Source: CAUUJV01 sp963545565
Lineage (GTDB): Bacteria; Actinomycetota; Actinomycetes; Actinomycetales; Bifidobacteriaceae
Length of the DNA stretch: 64,000 nucleotides
Direction of reading: 5' to 3'
Assembly (NCBI GenBank): GCA_963545565.1
Contig: CAUUJV010000001.1
Location: forward strand, 1-64,000
Shown here: positions 7,862 through 18,608 of the stretch, piece by piece
Layout of the letters: every line of letters starts with the position of its first letter
How positions within the stretch are numbered: position 1 is the stretch's first letter
The notes under the pieces: model-generated
The model's input: only the letters and a program-made list of their open reading frames with translations
The model's database searches: none
Told to the model about the DNA's origin: nothing
Position numbers and translations under genes: made by a program

Positions 7862-7952
7862 GATTTCCCTACGTTGGCATTATCCAAATCAGGTTACGGG
7901 TCGAGAAACACATTCTCCTCTCAGCCTGCTTTCAGCGCAAGCTCCCCGGATC
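7862..7952 (-). ncRNA. TPP riboswitch (THI element)
   Basis: Read on the minus strand this contains the conserved thi-box pieces in order: a CCGGGGAGC start, GCAGGCTGAGAGGAG (the CUGAGA core), then ACCCGTAACCTGATTTGG and ATAATGCCAACGTAGGGA. These are the pyrimidine- and pyrophosphate-sensing helices of the TPP aptamer. It sits upstream of an intrinsic terminator and the thiM operon, so repression by premature termination is expected when thiamine diphosphate is high. Confidence 0.95.
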
Positions 7953-8245
7953 TATTATTCAGTTAAATGTGGTTTACGCCAGATGATTCGATTTGTCAGC
8001 TATTCTCCCTTCATGGGCATCTTCAATTTTAAGAATCTCATCCAGCTGAATAATATATATACCAAACAGCGAATAAATTCAATTGGCAACACACACAAAT
8101 TTGAATTTGTGCTCCCGAACATTTTCCTAATTGACCATTACATGCCGCAAAGTCGTATCGATTTGCGGATGTGTCGGATGGTTTCCAAGGGCTTTGTCCT
8201 GTAGATTCCACCAATGTGTCTAAGATTGAATAGGTGAATTGAATT

Positions 8246-8797
8246 ATGGATTATACCTATCATTATGACTCGCCGATCGGCGGCATCACACTTGCAAGCG
8301 ACGGCAAAGACTTAATTGGTCTCTAGTTCGATGGGCAAAAATATTTTGCGAATACAATAGGGGAGAAAACAGCTGAAGAAGCCTTGCCTGTTTTTGAAGA
8401 AACCGTAAGATGGCTCGATATTTATTTCAGCGGTAAGGCTCCCGACTTCACTCCGCCGCTCTCCATACGGACAACGCAATTTCGAAAAGAAATCTGGGAA
8501 GTCATGATGGCCATACCCTTCGGGAGGACGATGACTTATGGTGAGATTGCGGATATTATCGCAAAGCGCAGAGGCCTTTCGCAGATGTCTGCGCGGGCAG
8601 TCGGTGGAGCGGTCGGGCATAATTCCATCTCTTTAATCATTCCTTGTCATCGCGTTGTTGGTATGGACGGAAGTCTGACAGGATATGCTGGAGGAATAGA
8701 TAAAAAAGTTAAACTCCTTACAATGGAAAAGGTAGATATGGCACATTTCTTTGTGCCGGAAAAGGTACTGCATTATGCGACCAACACGCTTCGCTGA
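8246..8797 (+). pseudogene. ogt: Methylated-DNA-protein-cysteine methyltransferase with in-frame TAG
   Basis: From ATG 8246 the frame reads DYTYHYDSPIGGITLASDGKDLIGL, then TAG at 8324-8326, then FDGQKYF and on in the same frame to 8797. In the family this position is normally Trp (TGG), so one G-to-A change explains it. The downstream part is complete: FGRTMTYGEIADIIAK, MSARAVGGAVGHNS and the active-site IIPCHRVVG. Without readthrough only a 26-residue peptide is made, unless an internal start is used. The protein would repair O6-alkylguanine. The region 7953-8245 upstream shows no convincing gene. Confidence 0.85.
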
Positions 8798-8833
8798 ATC
8801 GCAGAGAGAAAATAACAATCTGACGTAAAAGTT

Positions 8834-8861
8834 AGAACAGGTTGGAATGACTTCCTGTTCT
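8834..8861. repeat. Inverted repeat after ogt
   Basis: AGAACAGG at 8834-8841 and CCTGTTCT at 8854-8861 form an 8-bp stem with a 12-base loop, 37 bases past the ogt stop. There is no T-run on either side, so its role (weak terminator or relic) is open. The rest of 8862-9018 shows no gene I can support. Confidence 0.35.
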
Positions 8862-9018
8862 GGAAACTGTGAGTATTAGGTCTTTTTATAAACCGCGTAG
8901 ATGAGGAGTTAATCAGACTGCATGTGGCATTCACGGAAACATATCTTTTTGCTAAATACTGCCATCCATGATTTTGTTGCTTATCGGAGCTATTTTTTGT
9001 AATCATTGATTTCGTAAA

Positions 9019-9058
9019 AGGCTGTGTTTCTAGCGGTATACCACTAGAAACACAGCCT
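9019..9058 (-). terminator. Strong hairpin terminator after the GPH transporter gene
   Basis: A perfect 15-bp stem (9019-9033 with 9044-9058, arm AGGCTGTGTTTCTAG) with a 10-base loop, followed on the minus strand by TTTT. It lies 37 bp beyond the transporter stop codon. Confidence 0.85.
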
Positions 9059-9094
9059 AGATTCTTATATTAAATTCTTGTACTCAATGTCAAT

Positions 9095-10374
9095 CTACTT
9101 GACAGACTTAATAGTTAGTACGCAGACAATGGATAGAAGAGACATGACAATTGCGATTGGGAAAATCAATGCATATGATCCTGTGATGGAAACAATAGTC
9201 GATGTGATGAGAACTCCGACAGACTGACCAGCAGTGGTTGCAGCGTTGATAAATCCGAGATCCTTACCGGCTGTTTCTTTACTAGGAAGAACGTCCACAT
9301 TCAATGCTTGATCAATGGACATGAAGATTCCTTGTCCTAGTGAAACAAATACAGCAGCTCTACGTACATTGCTGTGACAGTGTGAGAAACCATTGGAGCG
9401 ATAAAGCCGATAATTGCGAGAACTGCAGCGAGAACGACCATTGGCTTACGGCGGCGGATGCGATCAGACAGAGGCCCGACAATCATTGCGACAATTGATG
9501 CAACCATTTGGAAAAGCGCAATGTTGCCAACAACTGCAGCTGCATTAACTTTGGATAGTCCCATGTAGTCTTGGCAGATATAGAGCCAATATGCAGCTAA
9601 CATTTGGATTGCTAGAAGGAGAAGGCTGCGGCAGCCAAATGCGCGCCAGAAATCTGGAGCATGAAGCGGTGGAGTGAAGGAATATACAAGGTGCTGCCAA
9701 ACATTGCGACCGTCACTGCGAACAGCTTCATCCTTATTACTGGGCTCGCGTGGAATAATAATGAGGAACAGAATAGCTGAAATAAACATGAAGAATGAGG
9801 CAAGCATAAATCCTGTGTGGACACTTTGCGTTGTTGTCGCAAATTTTGCGCCAACCCATGCGCCGATTGCAAGGCCAAGTGTATTGCCAAAACCAATTGC
9901 AGAGGAAATTGTTCCGCGATACTTCTCAGGTACACGATCAGAGACCGTGGAATAAATTGGAGAATTCATCATGTTGAATCCAAGTTTGGAGAGCCACAAA
10001 GCAGCGGTTACGCCTACGATGATGCCAAGATTGCCCATGAGTAAATAGAATGTAAGAGTAAACCATGCACCCCAGAAAAGCCATGGCGTGCGGCGACCAA
10101 ATCTTGTACGAGTCATATCAGACAGGGCGCCAACAACAATATTTGCTACAAGAGCAATGATGGAACCAACTGAAGTCATAGCTCCTAGAACTGCCGTCGG
10201 ATTTGCTGCACCTAAATCTTTAATACGTTGTGGGAGCAAAACCTGGCTTACCATCGCGAAACCTATGGACATAATAATCCAGAAGGCAAGGTATCCAATA
10301 AGCCAACGAGCAAGGTTAAATTTCTCCTCGCCCTCTTGAGCCTGTTGCACTGCAGGAGCCGTTTGTGCGGTCAT
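9095..10374 (-). pseudogene. GPH/MFS-type sugar transporter, frameshifted near its C-terminus
   Basis: Starts at ATG 10374 after AAGGAGAAAAAG. About twelve membrane helices are spread over two frames. The first part reads to AMYVELLYLFH and stops; the second resumes as AAVFVSLGQGIFMSIDQAL and ends at 9095. The shift is near 9355-9361. The GALSDMTRTRFGRRTPWLFWG loop between helices 2 and 3 is typical of glycoside-pentoside-hexuronide/MFS sugar carriers. It is downstream of the GH31 gene in the same direction, echoing yicJ-yicI pairs, so uptake of a small alpha-linked glycoside is likely. As read, the last two helices are lost. Confidence 0.8.
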
Positions 10375-10477
10375 CTTTTTCTCCTTATGGTTTTGGGGGA
10401 GTGAAGTACTTATGCCAGCACTATGCTGGATTTTCGTTTTATGAAATGAGACGAAATAAAAATAGGTATAAGGGAGT

Positions 10478-10521
10478 CTCTCTCCGTGGAAGAGCAAAAA
10501 GCAATACATCTACGGAGAGAG
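10478..10521. repeat. Stem-loop between GH31 and transporter genes
   Basis: CTCTCTCCGT (10478-10487) pairs with ACGGAGAGAG (10512-10521), a 10-bp stem with a 24-base loop just after the GH31 stop on the minus strand. No T-run follows, so it may tune transporter expression or protect mRNA rather than end transcription. Confidence 0.4.
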
Positions 10522-10540
10522 GGAGAGTAAGTAATAAAAC

Positions 10541-13044
10541 TTAGATTGAGATAAGATCTTTTACAGAGAAGCCAATATCTACGCGATAATTCTTCTCAGA
10601 AGGATTCTTATACTTAACGAGCGCCTGCTTTGACTGTCCATCAAAGAACCACCCGGTCTCAGCATTTGTGAACTCGTCAAAATTGAGATAGCGATCAATA
10701 AGCGCACTACCAACATGTACTTCAAGAGGTGCCATTCTCTTACAAATTACTGAGAGTTTCATATCAGTAACTCGTGTTTCGAAGTCTCCAGAGCGATTGA
10801 CATCAACAAGAACACCGTCGCTATTAGTCGTGACGTTGAAAGTTGTCTCAAGGAATTTGCCGCGCTTGTAATCTTGGGAGACCCCATCATCCTCATAAAG
10901 TGTGAAGTTCACATCCGTATTTGGCTCAATGAGCATGTCGAGATGATCAATAACTTGATTATGGATATTGGTCAACTCTGGGCTGCGAGGTATAACAGAT
11001 CCGACACGCAAGAACATTGGAATAGAGCTGAGATCAACAGGAACTCTAACAGTAGAGCCGCCTTCAATGTATTCCTTTGTGCGTAGATCAAACCATTGAG
11101 CTCCCACTGGTAGATAAACGTCTAGGTGATCAACGCCTTTATCGAGCACATTAGCGACTAGAAGCGAAGGGCCGAGCATAAACTCAAAGTTCTCTTCGAA
11201 TGTCTTCGGATCGTTTTGGAACTCATAGACTAGTGGACGCATAATTGGCGCACCGCTGGTTGAAGCTTCATGCAGCAGAGAGTAGAAGTAGGGAACTAGT
11301 GAGTAGCGAAGCTTAATAGCATCCCGAATATAAAAGGGATATAAGCTGGATATGACCATGGTTCTGTCACAGTATTGTCATCGTTACATGAGTGAATTGA
11401 GAAACGCGGCTGGAAAATACCATTCTGAACCCACCGCACGAATAATTCTGGCTCTGGAGCTGGGCCATAGAATCCGCCAATATCGCATCCTTGGTTAGCA
11501 ACTCCTGATAAACCCATGCCTAGAATCGTTGTGACGTTGTATTTTAGATTTGTCCAAGTAGTGCCTTATCGCCTGCCCATGTCTGTGCATAGCGCTGAAT
11601 TCCAGCAAAACCAGCACGATTAATGACGTACGGGCGAATATTTGCGTCATGAGCTGCTATAGCCTGATGAGCAGTTTTTGCCATCAGAGTAGACATCAAG
11701 GGCTTCACCTCGCCGATGGTCCGCTTGCGCCCTTCTGCGTCGACAATTGCGGCATTATCGAAAATCTCATATTCGTTATTATCATTCCAGATAGAAGTAA
11801 TGCCGATATTGAGAAGGGCTTTTGTCATATTCTTGGCCCAAATTTCACGACCTTTAGGGTTGGTAAAATCTACAAAGTGTGCAGGGCCGCCCCAGTATCG
11901 ATCAACTTGCGAAGCTGAATCATCATTAGTGCGAACAAAGCCGTGCCCATCTTCGAATTCTTCGGTTAAGAAGTGGTTGACAAGCATACCTGGTTTGATA
12001 TTTGGCGCAACAAGAGCTCCTCTATCTTTTTGTAAGGATGAGACAAAGCCTGCAGGGTCTGGGAATCTTGTTGTATTCCAGTTAAAGACATACCTCTTGC
12101 CTTCTGGAGAGCTGGTATATCCAGAGCTTAGGAAGAAACCGTCACAGGGGATGTCGTACTTCTTGCAGGTATCAACGAAGTTTTCAATTGCTTTATCACA
12201 ATCTTTATCCAGCTCTGAGTAGAACATGGTAGATCCCATGTAGCCGATAGAAGAAAGTGGCATTATAGCGGTTTTACCAGTTAAATCAGTGTAGTGTTCT
12301 ACTACGTCTTTGATAGTGGGGCCACCGATAAAGAAGACATCAATATCACCAGCGTCAGCTTGGAAATAGCTATAACGAAGCCAGTAATTTGAATGTTCTG
12401 CATCCATATCAAACACAGAATCAGAGGAATTATTGTAGAAAAGACCACTTGCGAGATTTTTCTCGCCATCGAAATCGATGTAGAAAGGAATCATCTTATA
12501 GAGTGGATCGCTCATGCTGGCGTCCCAACCCAGAGCATCGGTGTTATGCATGCGCATACGGCGCTTATGCTTATTTAAAGCACCTGATTTCTCTCCAAAG
12601 CCATAGAAATAGTCATGTTCTCCCATCTGTGAATAGTGATAGATACGACCATTGTCGTCCTGCATAAATGCGCGACCAGGAAGGTCGGAGTGCACAGTAT
12701 TTCCAGCTTCATCTACAATCGTGAATACAAATGGATCTGCTTGAATGATTAGATTGTATTTACCGGTAGAAATTGACTGTGTGCCATCACCGTTTTCGAT
12801 GATTTCAATGGGGATAGGAGTGACACGTTGACGTTCATCAGCCATCAAATCATCGGTGGCATCATCCCCTGCTGTTTTCACAAGTGCATAGTTAAGTTCT
12901 TCGGAGAACTCTTTTTTCAAATGTTGAGCGAATACGAATGATGTTCTCATCGAGGACATAGATGCGAAATTGAGCACCATTGGTCGAGATATCACAGTAA
13001 TCACCATGATTCGTTATGCCAGTGAGTACAGTGCTTGCCTTCAT
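10541..13044 (-). pseudogene. Glycoside hydrolase family 31 (alpha-glucosidase/alpha-xylosidase type), three frameshifts
   Basis: Translation should begin at ATG 13044 (AAAGGAG upstream): MKASTVLTGITNHGDYCDIS, reading to STFEK. A six-base A-run (minus strand; plus 12912-12917) where five fit then breaks the frame. The main catalytic part includes DYFYGFGEKSGALNKH and the nucleophile region SIWNDNNEYE. A second shift near 11564-11567 falls at the acid/base motif WAGDN, and a third (plus A-run 11332-11335) is before YIRDAIKLRYSLVPYFYS. All three are repaired by one base each, giving about 830 residues. GH31 enzymes release alpha-linked glucose or xylose from oligosaccharide ends. Substrate is not fixed by the sequence. 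Confidence 0.85.
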
Positions 13045-13206
13045 GTTAAAACTCCTTTATTTTTACATGATTGCATCGGCAGAAGTACCGAATACTACCG
13101 AATCAGTGGACTCCTATGTTGCTCACTGATCCCTGTAGTTTTCACATGCTAACGACAGAAATAAATCTCAGTGCTAATTTTCCATCATTTTCCAAAAAGT
13201 AGTTGT

Positions 13207-14273
13207 TTAGCAGGTTGAAATAGCACCAGTACTGTTACGAGGTACAAAATGCGTCTCTAACAGTTTGTTTTCATCAGTTGAATGCGAAGTGTGTGTAATA
13301 TGATCGATAAGTAATGATGCGGCCTGCTCACCAAGTTGGCGGCGTGGAATTTCAATTGTTGATAGTGTTGGAATCACGTAGGAACTCAAAGGAATATCGT
13401 CAATTCCCACAATAGAAACATCATCGGGAATAGTCAGACCGCTACGAATCAAACCCGACATAAAACCTACTGCAATGTTGTCATTGTAGGCGAGAACTGC
13501 ATCTGTTCTATTAGAAAGAAACCGAGATACTGCCTTTAATCCGCCTTCATGTGTTGGCTCTTTACAGCTGATCTGAAGAGTCTCTATACCATGTGCAGCA
13601 CAGTATTGATTGAGTTGACGCCACCTTATTCCAGATTGCCATGACGCTTCTGGGCCCGAGAGATAACTGATGCTCTTGTGCCCTTTACTAGCCAGATATG
13701 TTACAGCTTGTTCTATTCCTGTTGAGGTATCAGCTATTACGGAAACAACACCACGTACATTTCGATTAATAGATACAACGGGTTTAATTTCGCATAGCTT
13801 GCGAATCGTTGCATCTGACATGCGCGATGATGCCAGAATAATTCCATCAACATAACGCAATACGGTGTTGATAGAGGCTTGTTCGAGAGTACGCATTTCT
13901 TCAGAATTCAAAATACTCAGGCCGAAACCGCGCTTTGCACAATGAATCTGCGCGCTTTTGACAATTTGTGAGTAAACAGGATTACTGAGGTCTGCAACAA
14001 CTATGGCAATCAGGCTGTGGAGTTGCTCTGAATTATTATCAATGTTTTTTACTGCAGGACGATAACCTAAATCGTTGGCGATACTAATGATTCGTTCTGC
14101 TGTTTTGGCACTGACTCGCCCTGGCCGAGCAAAAGTCCGAGAAACTGTAGATGCTGCAACGCCGCCTTTGCAACGTCACGAATCGTCACCGATTTAGTAT
14201 GCAAATTGTTATCGGTAGCTGTGACATCATGTGTGTATTCGGAAGGAGAAATATCGTCGGATTGTTGTGGCAT
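13207..14273 (-). pseudogene. LacI-family transcriptional regulator, frameshifted in the DNA-binding domain
   Basis: ATG 14273 follows AAAGGAGCG. After a 28-residue polar leader the helix-turn-helix begins SVTIRDVAKA, and the frame is then lost at 14160-14166. One more G (GCGGGCGTT) restores GVAASTVSRTFARPGRVSAKT and a continuous protein to 13207. The effector domain shows YRPAVKN, GIILASSR, YNDNIAVGFMSGL and VSIVGIDDIPLSSYV. It lies between the GH31/transporter pair and the divergent hexuronate genes, so it probably regulates one or both. As read, the repressor would lack a complete recognition helix. Confidence 0.85.
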
Positions 14274-14431
14274 GACGCTCCTTTCACGAACCGCTCTTTG
14301 ACAGAATAGCAAATTTGGCGCTTCTCATTGTAAGCAAAAAACGGCAACAAATTTTTTCTGACTTTGTGCAGTTCTGCAGTTGACCACACATGCAACAATA
14401 CAGTTTTCGAACTACTTACTCACTAGGGTAA

Positions 14432-14447
14432 TAGCAATGCATTGCTA
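14432..14447. promoter_or_regulatory. 16-bp perfect palindrome before uxaC (candidate operator)
   Basis: TAGCAATGCATTGCTA is fully self-complementary and ends 26 bp before the uxaC start, in the divergent lacI-uxaC intergenic region. Length and position suit an operator of a LacI-type dimer. The centre is TG/CA rather than the usual CG, so ownership is uncertain. Confidence 0.45.
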
Positions 14448-14473
14448 CTCCAGTGATGACGGAGATGAGTAAC

Positions 14474-15903
14474 ATGTCAGTACAACGGCGTCTCAATCCA
14501 GACCGTTTGTTTTCATCGAATAGTGATGAAAGATCTATTGCGCGTGAACTTTACGAATCAATAAAGGATGCCCCGATAATTTCTCCACACGGACATGTTC
14601 CTGTGGAGTGGTTTGCACACGGTTACCACTTTGAAAACCCCACGCAGCTTTTTCTTACGCCTGATCATTACGTGACGCGCATTTTGCATGCTTGCGGTGT
14701 GCAGTTGAGCGATCTTGGTGTTGGACAAGAAGCACTAACTGATTCTCAAGCTCGAAACGCTTTCCGTTTACTCGGCAAATACTGGTATGCCTTTGCCGGT
14801 ACCGCAATGCAATACTGGTTTGAGGATTCTCTCGAACGTGTCTTTGATATCACAAAGAAATTTAGTGAAGATACGGCTGATGCAATTTATGATCAAATCA
14901 ACGAGTTGTTGCCGCAGTCGGAATTCGGTACGCGTGAGCTCGTCGAACGATTCAATATTGAGTCAATCTCTACTACAGATGATCCAGTTGATAATCTCTC
15001 CGTCCATGATGCTATCAACGCAGATTCTAGTTTTTCGCCTATCCTTGCTCCGGCGTTTAGACCAGACATTTATTTAGAAGTCGGTAAATCAGGCTGGGTA
15101 GATAAGGCAGACGCACTGGGTAAGGCTGCTGGAATAGATACTGAATCATATGATGGTTTTGTACAGGCGATGCGGCAGCGTAGGGCTTTCTTTAAGGAGC
15201 ATGGTGCTGTTCTGTCCGACCATTCTCATGCGGATACTCATGCAGAGCGTCTATCTGATGCCACCGCTCGTGCTTTGTATACAGAAGCGCGTAGAGGGAC
15301 TATCAATGCAGAAAATGCGCGTTTACTCCAACGTCATCTTCTCAACGATCAGGCGTTACTTGCACAATCTGATGGACTCGTTATGACAATCCATCCGAGC
15401 GTGTATAGGAATTATGATTTATCTACTTTTGATTCTTATGGAGCGGACGCAGGTGCAGATATTCCGCAGCGTGCCGAATTTGTAAGCGGTTTGCGTCCAC
15501 TTCTGAATGAATATGGAAATAACCCAGATTTTCATCTAGTCGCTTTTACGATTGATGAAACAGTATTCTCTCGTGAACTTGCTCCGTTAGCAGGGTTTTA
15601 TCCAGCGCTCTACGTGGGCGCACCTTGGTGGTTTATTGACTCACCTCATGCGATTATGCGTTATTACGAGGCAATCGTGGAAGATGGGGGCTATCGCGTC
15701 TATCTGGTTTTGTTGATGATACGCGTGCACTCTGTTCAATTCCCTCACGACATGATATGAACCGCAGAGTTACTGCTCGCTTTTTGGCAACATTGGTTGC
15801 AGAACATCGTATCGATAAAGATGATGCTCTAAATCTGATTCACATGGTGATTGTTGATCAGCCTCGCAAAGTTTTTAACCTTTATCCATCATCAAAAAAA
15901 TAA
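14474..15903 (+). pseudogene. uxaC: Glucuronate (uronate) isomerase, C-terminal frameshift
   Basis: Chosen start is ATG 14474 (MSVQRRLNPDRLF), nine bases after GGAG. The UxaC metal/substrate motif ISPHGHVPVEWF and the late PALYVGAPWWFIDSPHAIMRYYEAI are present. At 15698-15705 the frame changes after GGYRV, giving a wrong tail that stops at 15760. In the neighbouring frame the expected SGFVDDTRALCSIPSRHD, NRRVTARFLATLV and VFNLYPSSKK continue to TAA 15903. The enzyme interconverts D-glucuronate and D-fructuronate. The next gene follows 12 bp after the true end, in one transcription unit. Confidence 0.88.
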
Positions 15904-15915
15904 AGGAGAAGCATT

Positions 15916-17294
15916 ATGACAGCACGATTAAGTCGTGAGAAAGATGGTCGTCCGGCAGCTCCAGAGCGTATTATCCATCTTGGTGTTGGTAATTTTCATC
16001 GTTCGCATCAAGCATGGTATACCCAGCATGCTCCTGATGCTAATCAATGGGGTATTGCTGCTTTTACCGGGCTTGGTACAGCTCTATGGTCGAAAAACTT
16101 ACACCGCAGGATAATGTGTATACCCTAATCACTTCAAATCCTACAGAAGATGAGTTTGAGGTTATCTCCTCTATTACATCGGTATATCCTGGAAGTGATG
16201 TGGCAAATCTACGTCGGCTTTTTGCTGATCCAAAGGTATCTATAGTCACTTCAACTGTTATCGAAAAAGGCTATATGCGGGACTCTCACGGTGATCTTGA
16301 TATCTCTGATGAAGCAGTTCAAACTGATATTGCTGCTTTAAAAAGTGGCGACTTTGATATTTCGTTACGCACAATTCCTTTTCGTATGGTAACAGGCTTT
16401 TTGGCACGTCGCGCTGCTGATGCTGGTCCTATAACTGTTCTTCCATGTGATAATTTGGCTGGCAACGGCCCCGCATTTAGGCGTGTTGTAGAGCAAGCAA
16501 TTGACTTGATTGATTCCACATTGTTGGAATGGACTCATGACAACGTTAGCTGGGCTACATCTATGGTGGATAGAATCACCCCGGCGACAACAGAGAATGA
16601 CACTGAAGCAGTTCGTCAAGCAACCGGCTTAGATGATGCTTGGCCAGTGCGAACTGAGCCATTCTGCGAATGGGTTATTGCTGGCGATTTTCCTTCGGGA
16701 CGCCCGGCTTGGGAAGAAGCAGGTGTGACATTCACCGAAGACGTAACTCCTTATGAGAATCGTAAATTGTGGATGCTCAATGGAGCTCACTCAACTTTGG
16801 CGTATTGCGGATCTGTTTTGGGATATTCCACTGTTTCTGAAACAGTAGCAAATGAGACATTGGTGAGTTGGATTAATGAATGGTGGGATTTAGCATCACT
16901 ATATATAGATGTGCCAACAGACGATTATCGTGCCCAGCTTCTTGAGCGCTTCGCAAATCCTCGTATTCGACATCAGCTTATGCAGATAGCATCTGATGGC
17001 TCACAGAAGTTGCCTGTACGAATTGTTCCCGTAGCGTTAAAAGCCATAGCAGATCATAGGGCTCTTTCAGCACCTGCGCGCACTGTTGCTGCGTGGATTC
17101 TGTTCTTGCGTCGCTATGGAGCAGATGCTGCTGCAGATCCAGATTTAGAAAATATAGTCAATATTGCGTCGTTGCCTGATCAAGTTGCGGTGCAACAGAT
17201 AGTTGCTTATTTGAGTAAAGATCTCTCTCAATCTCAGAAATTTATTACTGAAGTAAGTCGGCAGCTACACACTATTGAAGAATATATGCGCTAA
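15916..17294 (+). pseudogene. uxuB: Fructuronate reductase (mannitol dehydrogenase family), N-terminal frameshift
   Basis: ATG 15916 after AAAGGAG. The N-terminal NAD-binding segment IIHLGVGNFHRSHQAWYTQH is followed by WGIAAFTGLG. The frame then shifts near 16070-16095 and continues as VEKLTPQDNVYTLITSNP to 17294. Polyol dehydrogenase signatures follow: ITVLPCDNLAGNG, WATSMVDRITPAT, EPFCEWVIAGDFP and KLWMLNGAHSTLAY (catalytic Lys-x4-Asn-x2-His region). It would reduce D-fructuronate to D-mannonate, between UxaC and ManD in the pathway. One deleted base accounts for the break. Confidence 0.87.
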
Positions 17295-17360
17295 TTAGAC
17301 ATCAAAAATAAGCTATTTCTTTCAGTTTTACTCTGAAATAACATAAAGAAAGCAGGAAAT

Positions 17361-18608
17361 ATGGCAATCGAAAAAGCTGAAGTATTTATTACCAGCCCGG
17401 GACGCAATTTTGTTGTGTTCCGTATAACTACAACAGATGGTGTAGTTGGTTTGGGTGACGGCACTCTCAACGGACGTGAATTAGTTGTTGCCGAGTATCT
17501 AAAGACAATTTCTCCAATGCTCATCGGTAAAGATGAAGATAACATTGAGGACATCTGGCAGTACTTATATAAGGGCGCATACTGGAAGCGTGGACCTGTG
17601 ACTATGGCAGCTATTTCAGCTGTTGATGTAGCCTTGTGGGATATTAAAGCAAAAAAGGCTGGAGTACCTGTTTATCAGCTACTTGGTGGTGCAAGCCGCA
17701 CTGGTATTTTAACGTATGCTCACGCATCAGGTGTGGATCTTCCAAGTCTCTTCGACAATATTGATATGTATCGTGATTTGGGATTCAAAGCTACTCGTAT
17801 TCAAGCTTCATTGCCTGGCATTCCTTCAACTTACGGTGTGGCAGCTTCTGCTAATGCACAAAAAGGTGAGGGAGAAGAGGGTGTGCGCTATGATTATGAG
17901 CCCGCACGCCGCACCACTGTTCCTGTTGAAGAAGTCTGGGATGCACGTACATATATGAATACGATTCCAGGTGTCTTCGAGGAAGTGCGCAATAAGTACG
18001 GTAAAGACTTGATACTATTGCACGATTCGCATCATCGTCTAACTCCTATTCAAGCTGCACGATTTGGAAAGCTTTTGGAGCCTTATGACCTGTTCTGGAT
18101 GGAGTACACAACTCCAGCAGAGGAGAATCAAGAGTTCCTTCGCATCGTCCGCCAGCATACGACAACGCCAATCGCAATTGGTGAAATTATTAATTCTTGG
18201 AGTGATTACACAATTCTTATCAAGGAACAGTTGATTGATTATGTGCGCTCTGCTGTCACTCACACTGGTGGCTTGACTCATATGAAGAAGCTCATGGCTT
18301 TTGCTGAGCTCTTTGGGGTTAAGTCAGGGTTCCATGGTCCTACAGATGTTTCACCTGTAGGAATGGCCGCTAATCTGCATCTAGACCTTGCTATTCCTAA
18401 TTTTGGTATTCAGGAGTATATGCGCCATAGTGACGAAACTCTCACAGTCTTCCGCACTTCATATACCTTTGAGAATGGTTATTTGCATCCTGGCAATAAG
18501 CCTGGTATTGGCGTTGATTTCGATGAGAAAGAGGCTGCAAAGTATCCGTATCAACCAGCTCCTCTCCCAGTAGATCGTCTTCTCGACGGAACTATGCATG
18601 AATGGTGA
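17361..18608 (+). CDS. manD: D-mannonate dehydratase, enolase superfamily (ManD)
   Basis: 415 residues, intact. It has the N-terminal capping domain with FVVFRITTTDGVVGLGDGTLNGRE and the barrel with ATRIQASLPGIPSTYGVA. Metal-binding Asp/Glu regions are LLHDSHHRLTP, FWMEYTTPAEENQ and AIGEIINSW; catalytic-loop HGPTDVSPVGMAANLH and the ending PVDRLLDGTMHEW match ManD/RspA proteins. It dehydrates D-mannonate to 2-keto-3-deoxygluconate. Some ManD relatives act weakly on D-gluconate, and gluconate-pathway genes follow directly, so that alternative is open. It is the only intact member of the uxaC-uxuB-manD series. Confidence 0.9.
   Translation: MAIEKAEVFITSPGRNFVVFRITTTDGVVGLGDGTLNGRELVVAEYLKTISPMLIGKDEDNIEDIWQYLYKGAYWKRGPVTMAAISAVDVALWDIKAKKAGVPVYQLLGGASRTGILTYAHASGVDLPSLFDNIDMYRDLGFKATRIQASLPGIPSTYGVAASANAQKGEGEEGVRYDYEPARRTTVPVEEVWDARTYMNTIPGVFEEVRNKYGKDLILLHDSHHRLTPIQAARFGKLLEPYDLFWMEYTTPAEENQEFLRIVRQHTTTPIAIGEIINSWSDYTILIKEQLIDYVRSAVTHTGGLTHMKKLMAFAELFGVKSGFHGPTDVSPVGMAANLHLDLAIPNFGIQEYMRHSDETLTVFRTSYTFENGYLHPGNKPGIGVDFDEKEAAKYPYQPAPLPVDRLLDGTMHEW

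Noticed and set aside
7983..8204. 73-codon plus-strand ORF upstream of ogt
   Set aside because: No ribosome site, no recognisable motif, and it overlaps the likely promoter region of the divergent thiamine operon.
12970..13007. Repeated MVITVIS-like start shared by a frame at 13007 and gluconokinase at 18602
   Set aside because: The first is an out-of-frame reading of the GH31 N-terminus; the similarity is chance from GTGAT-rich DNA.
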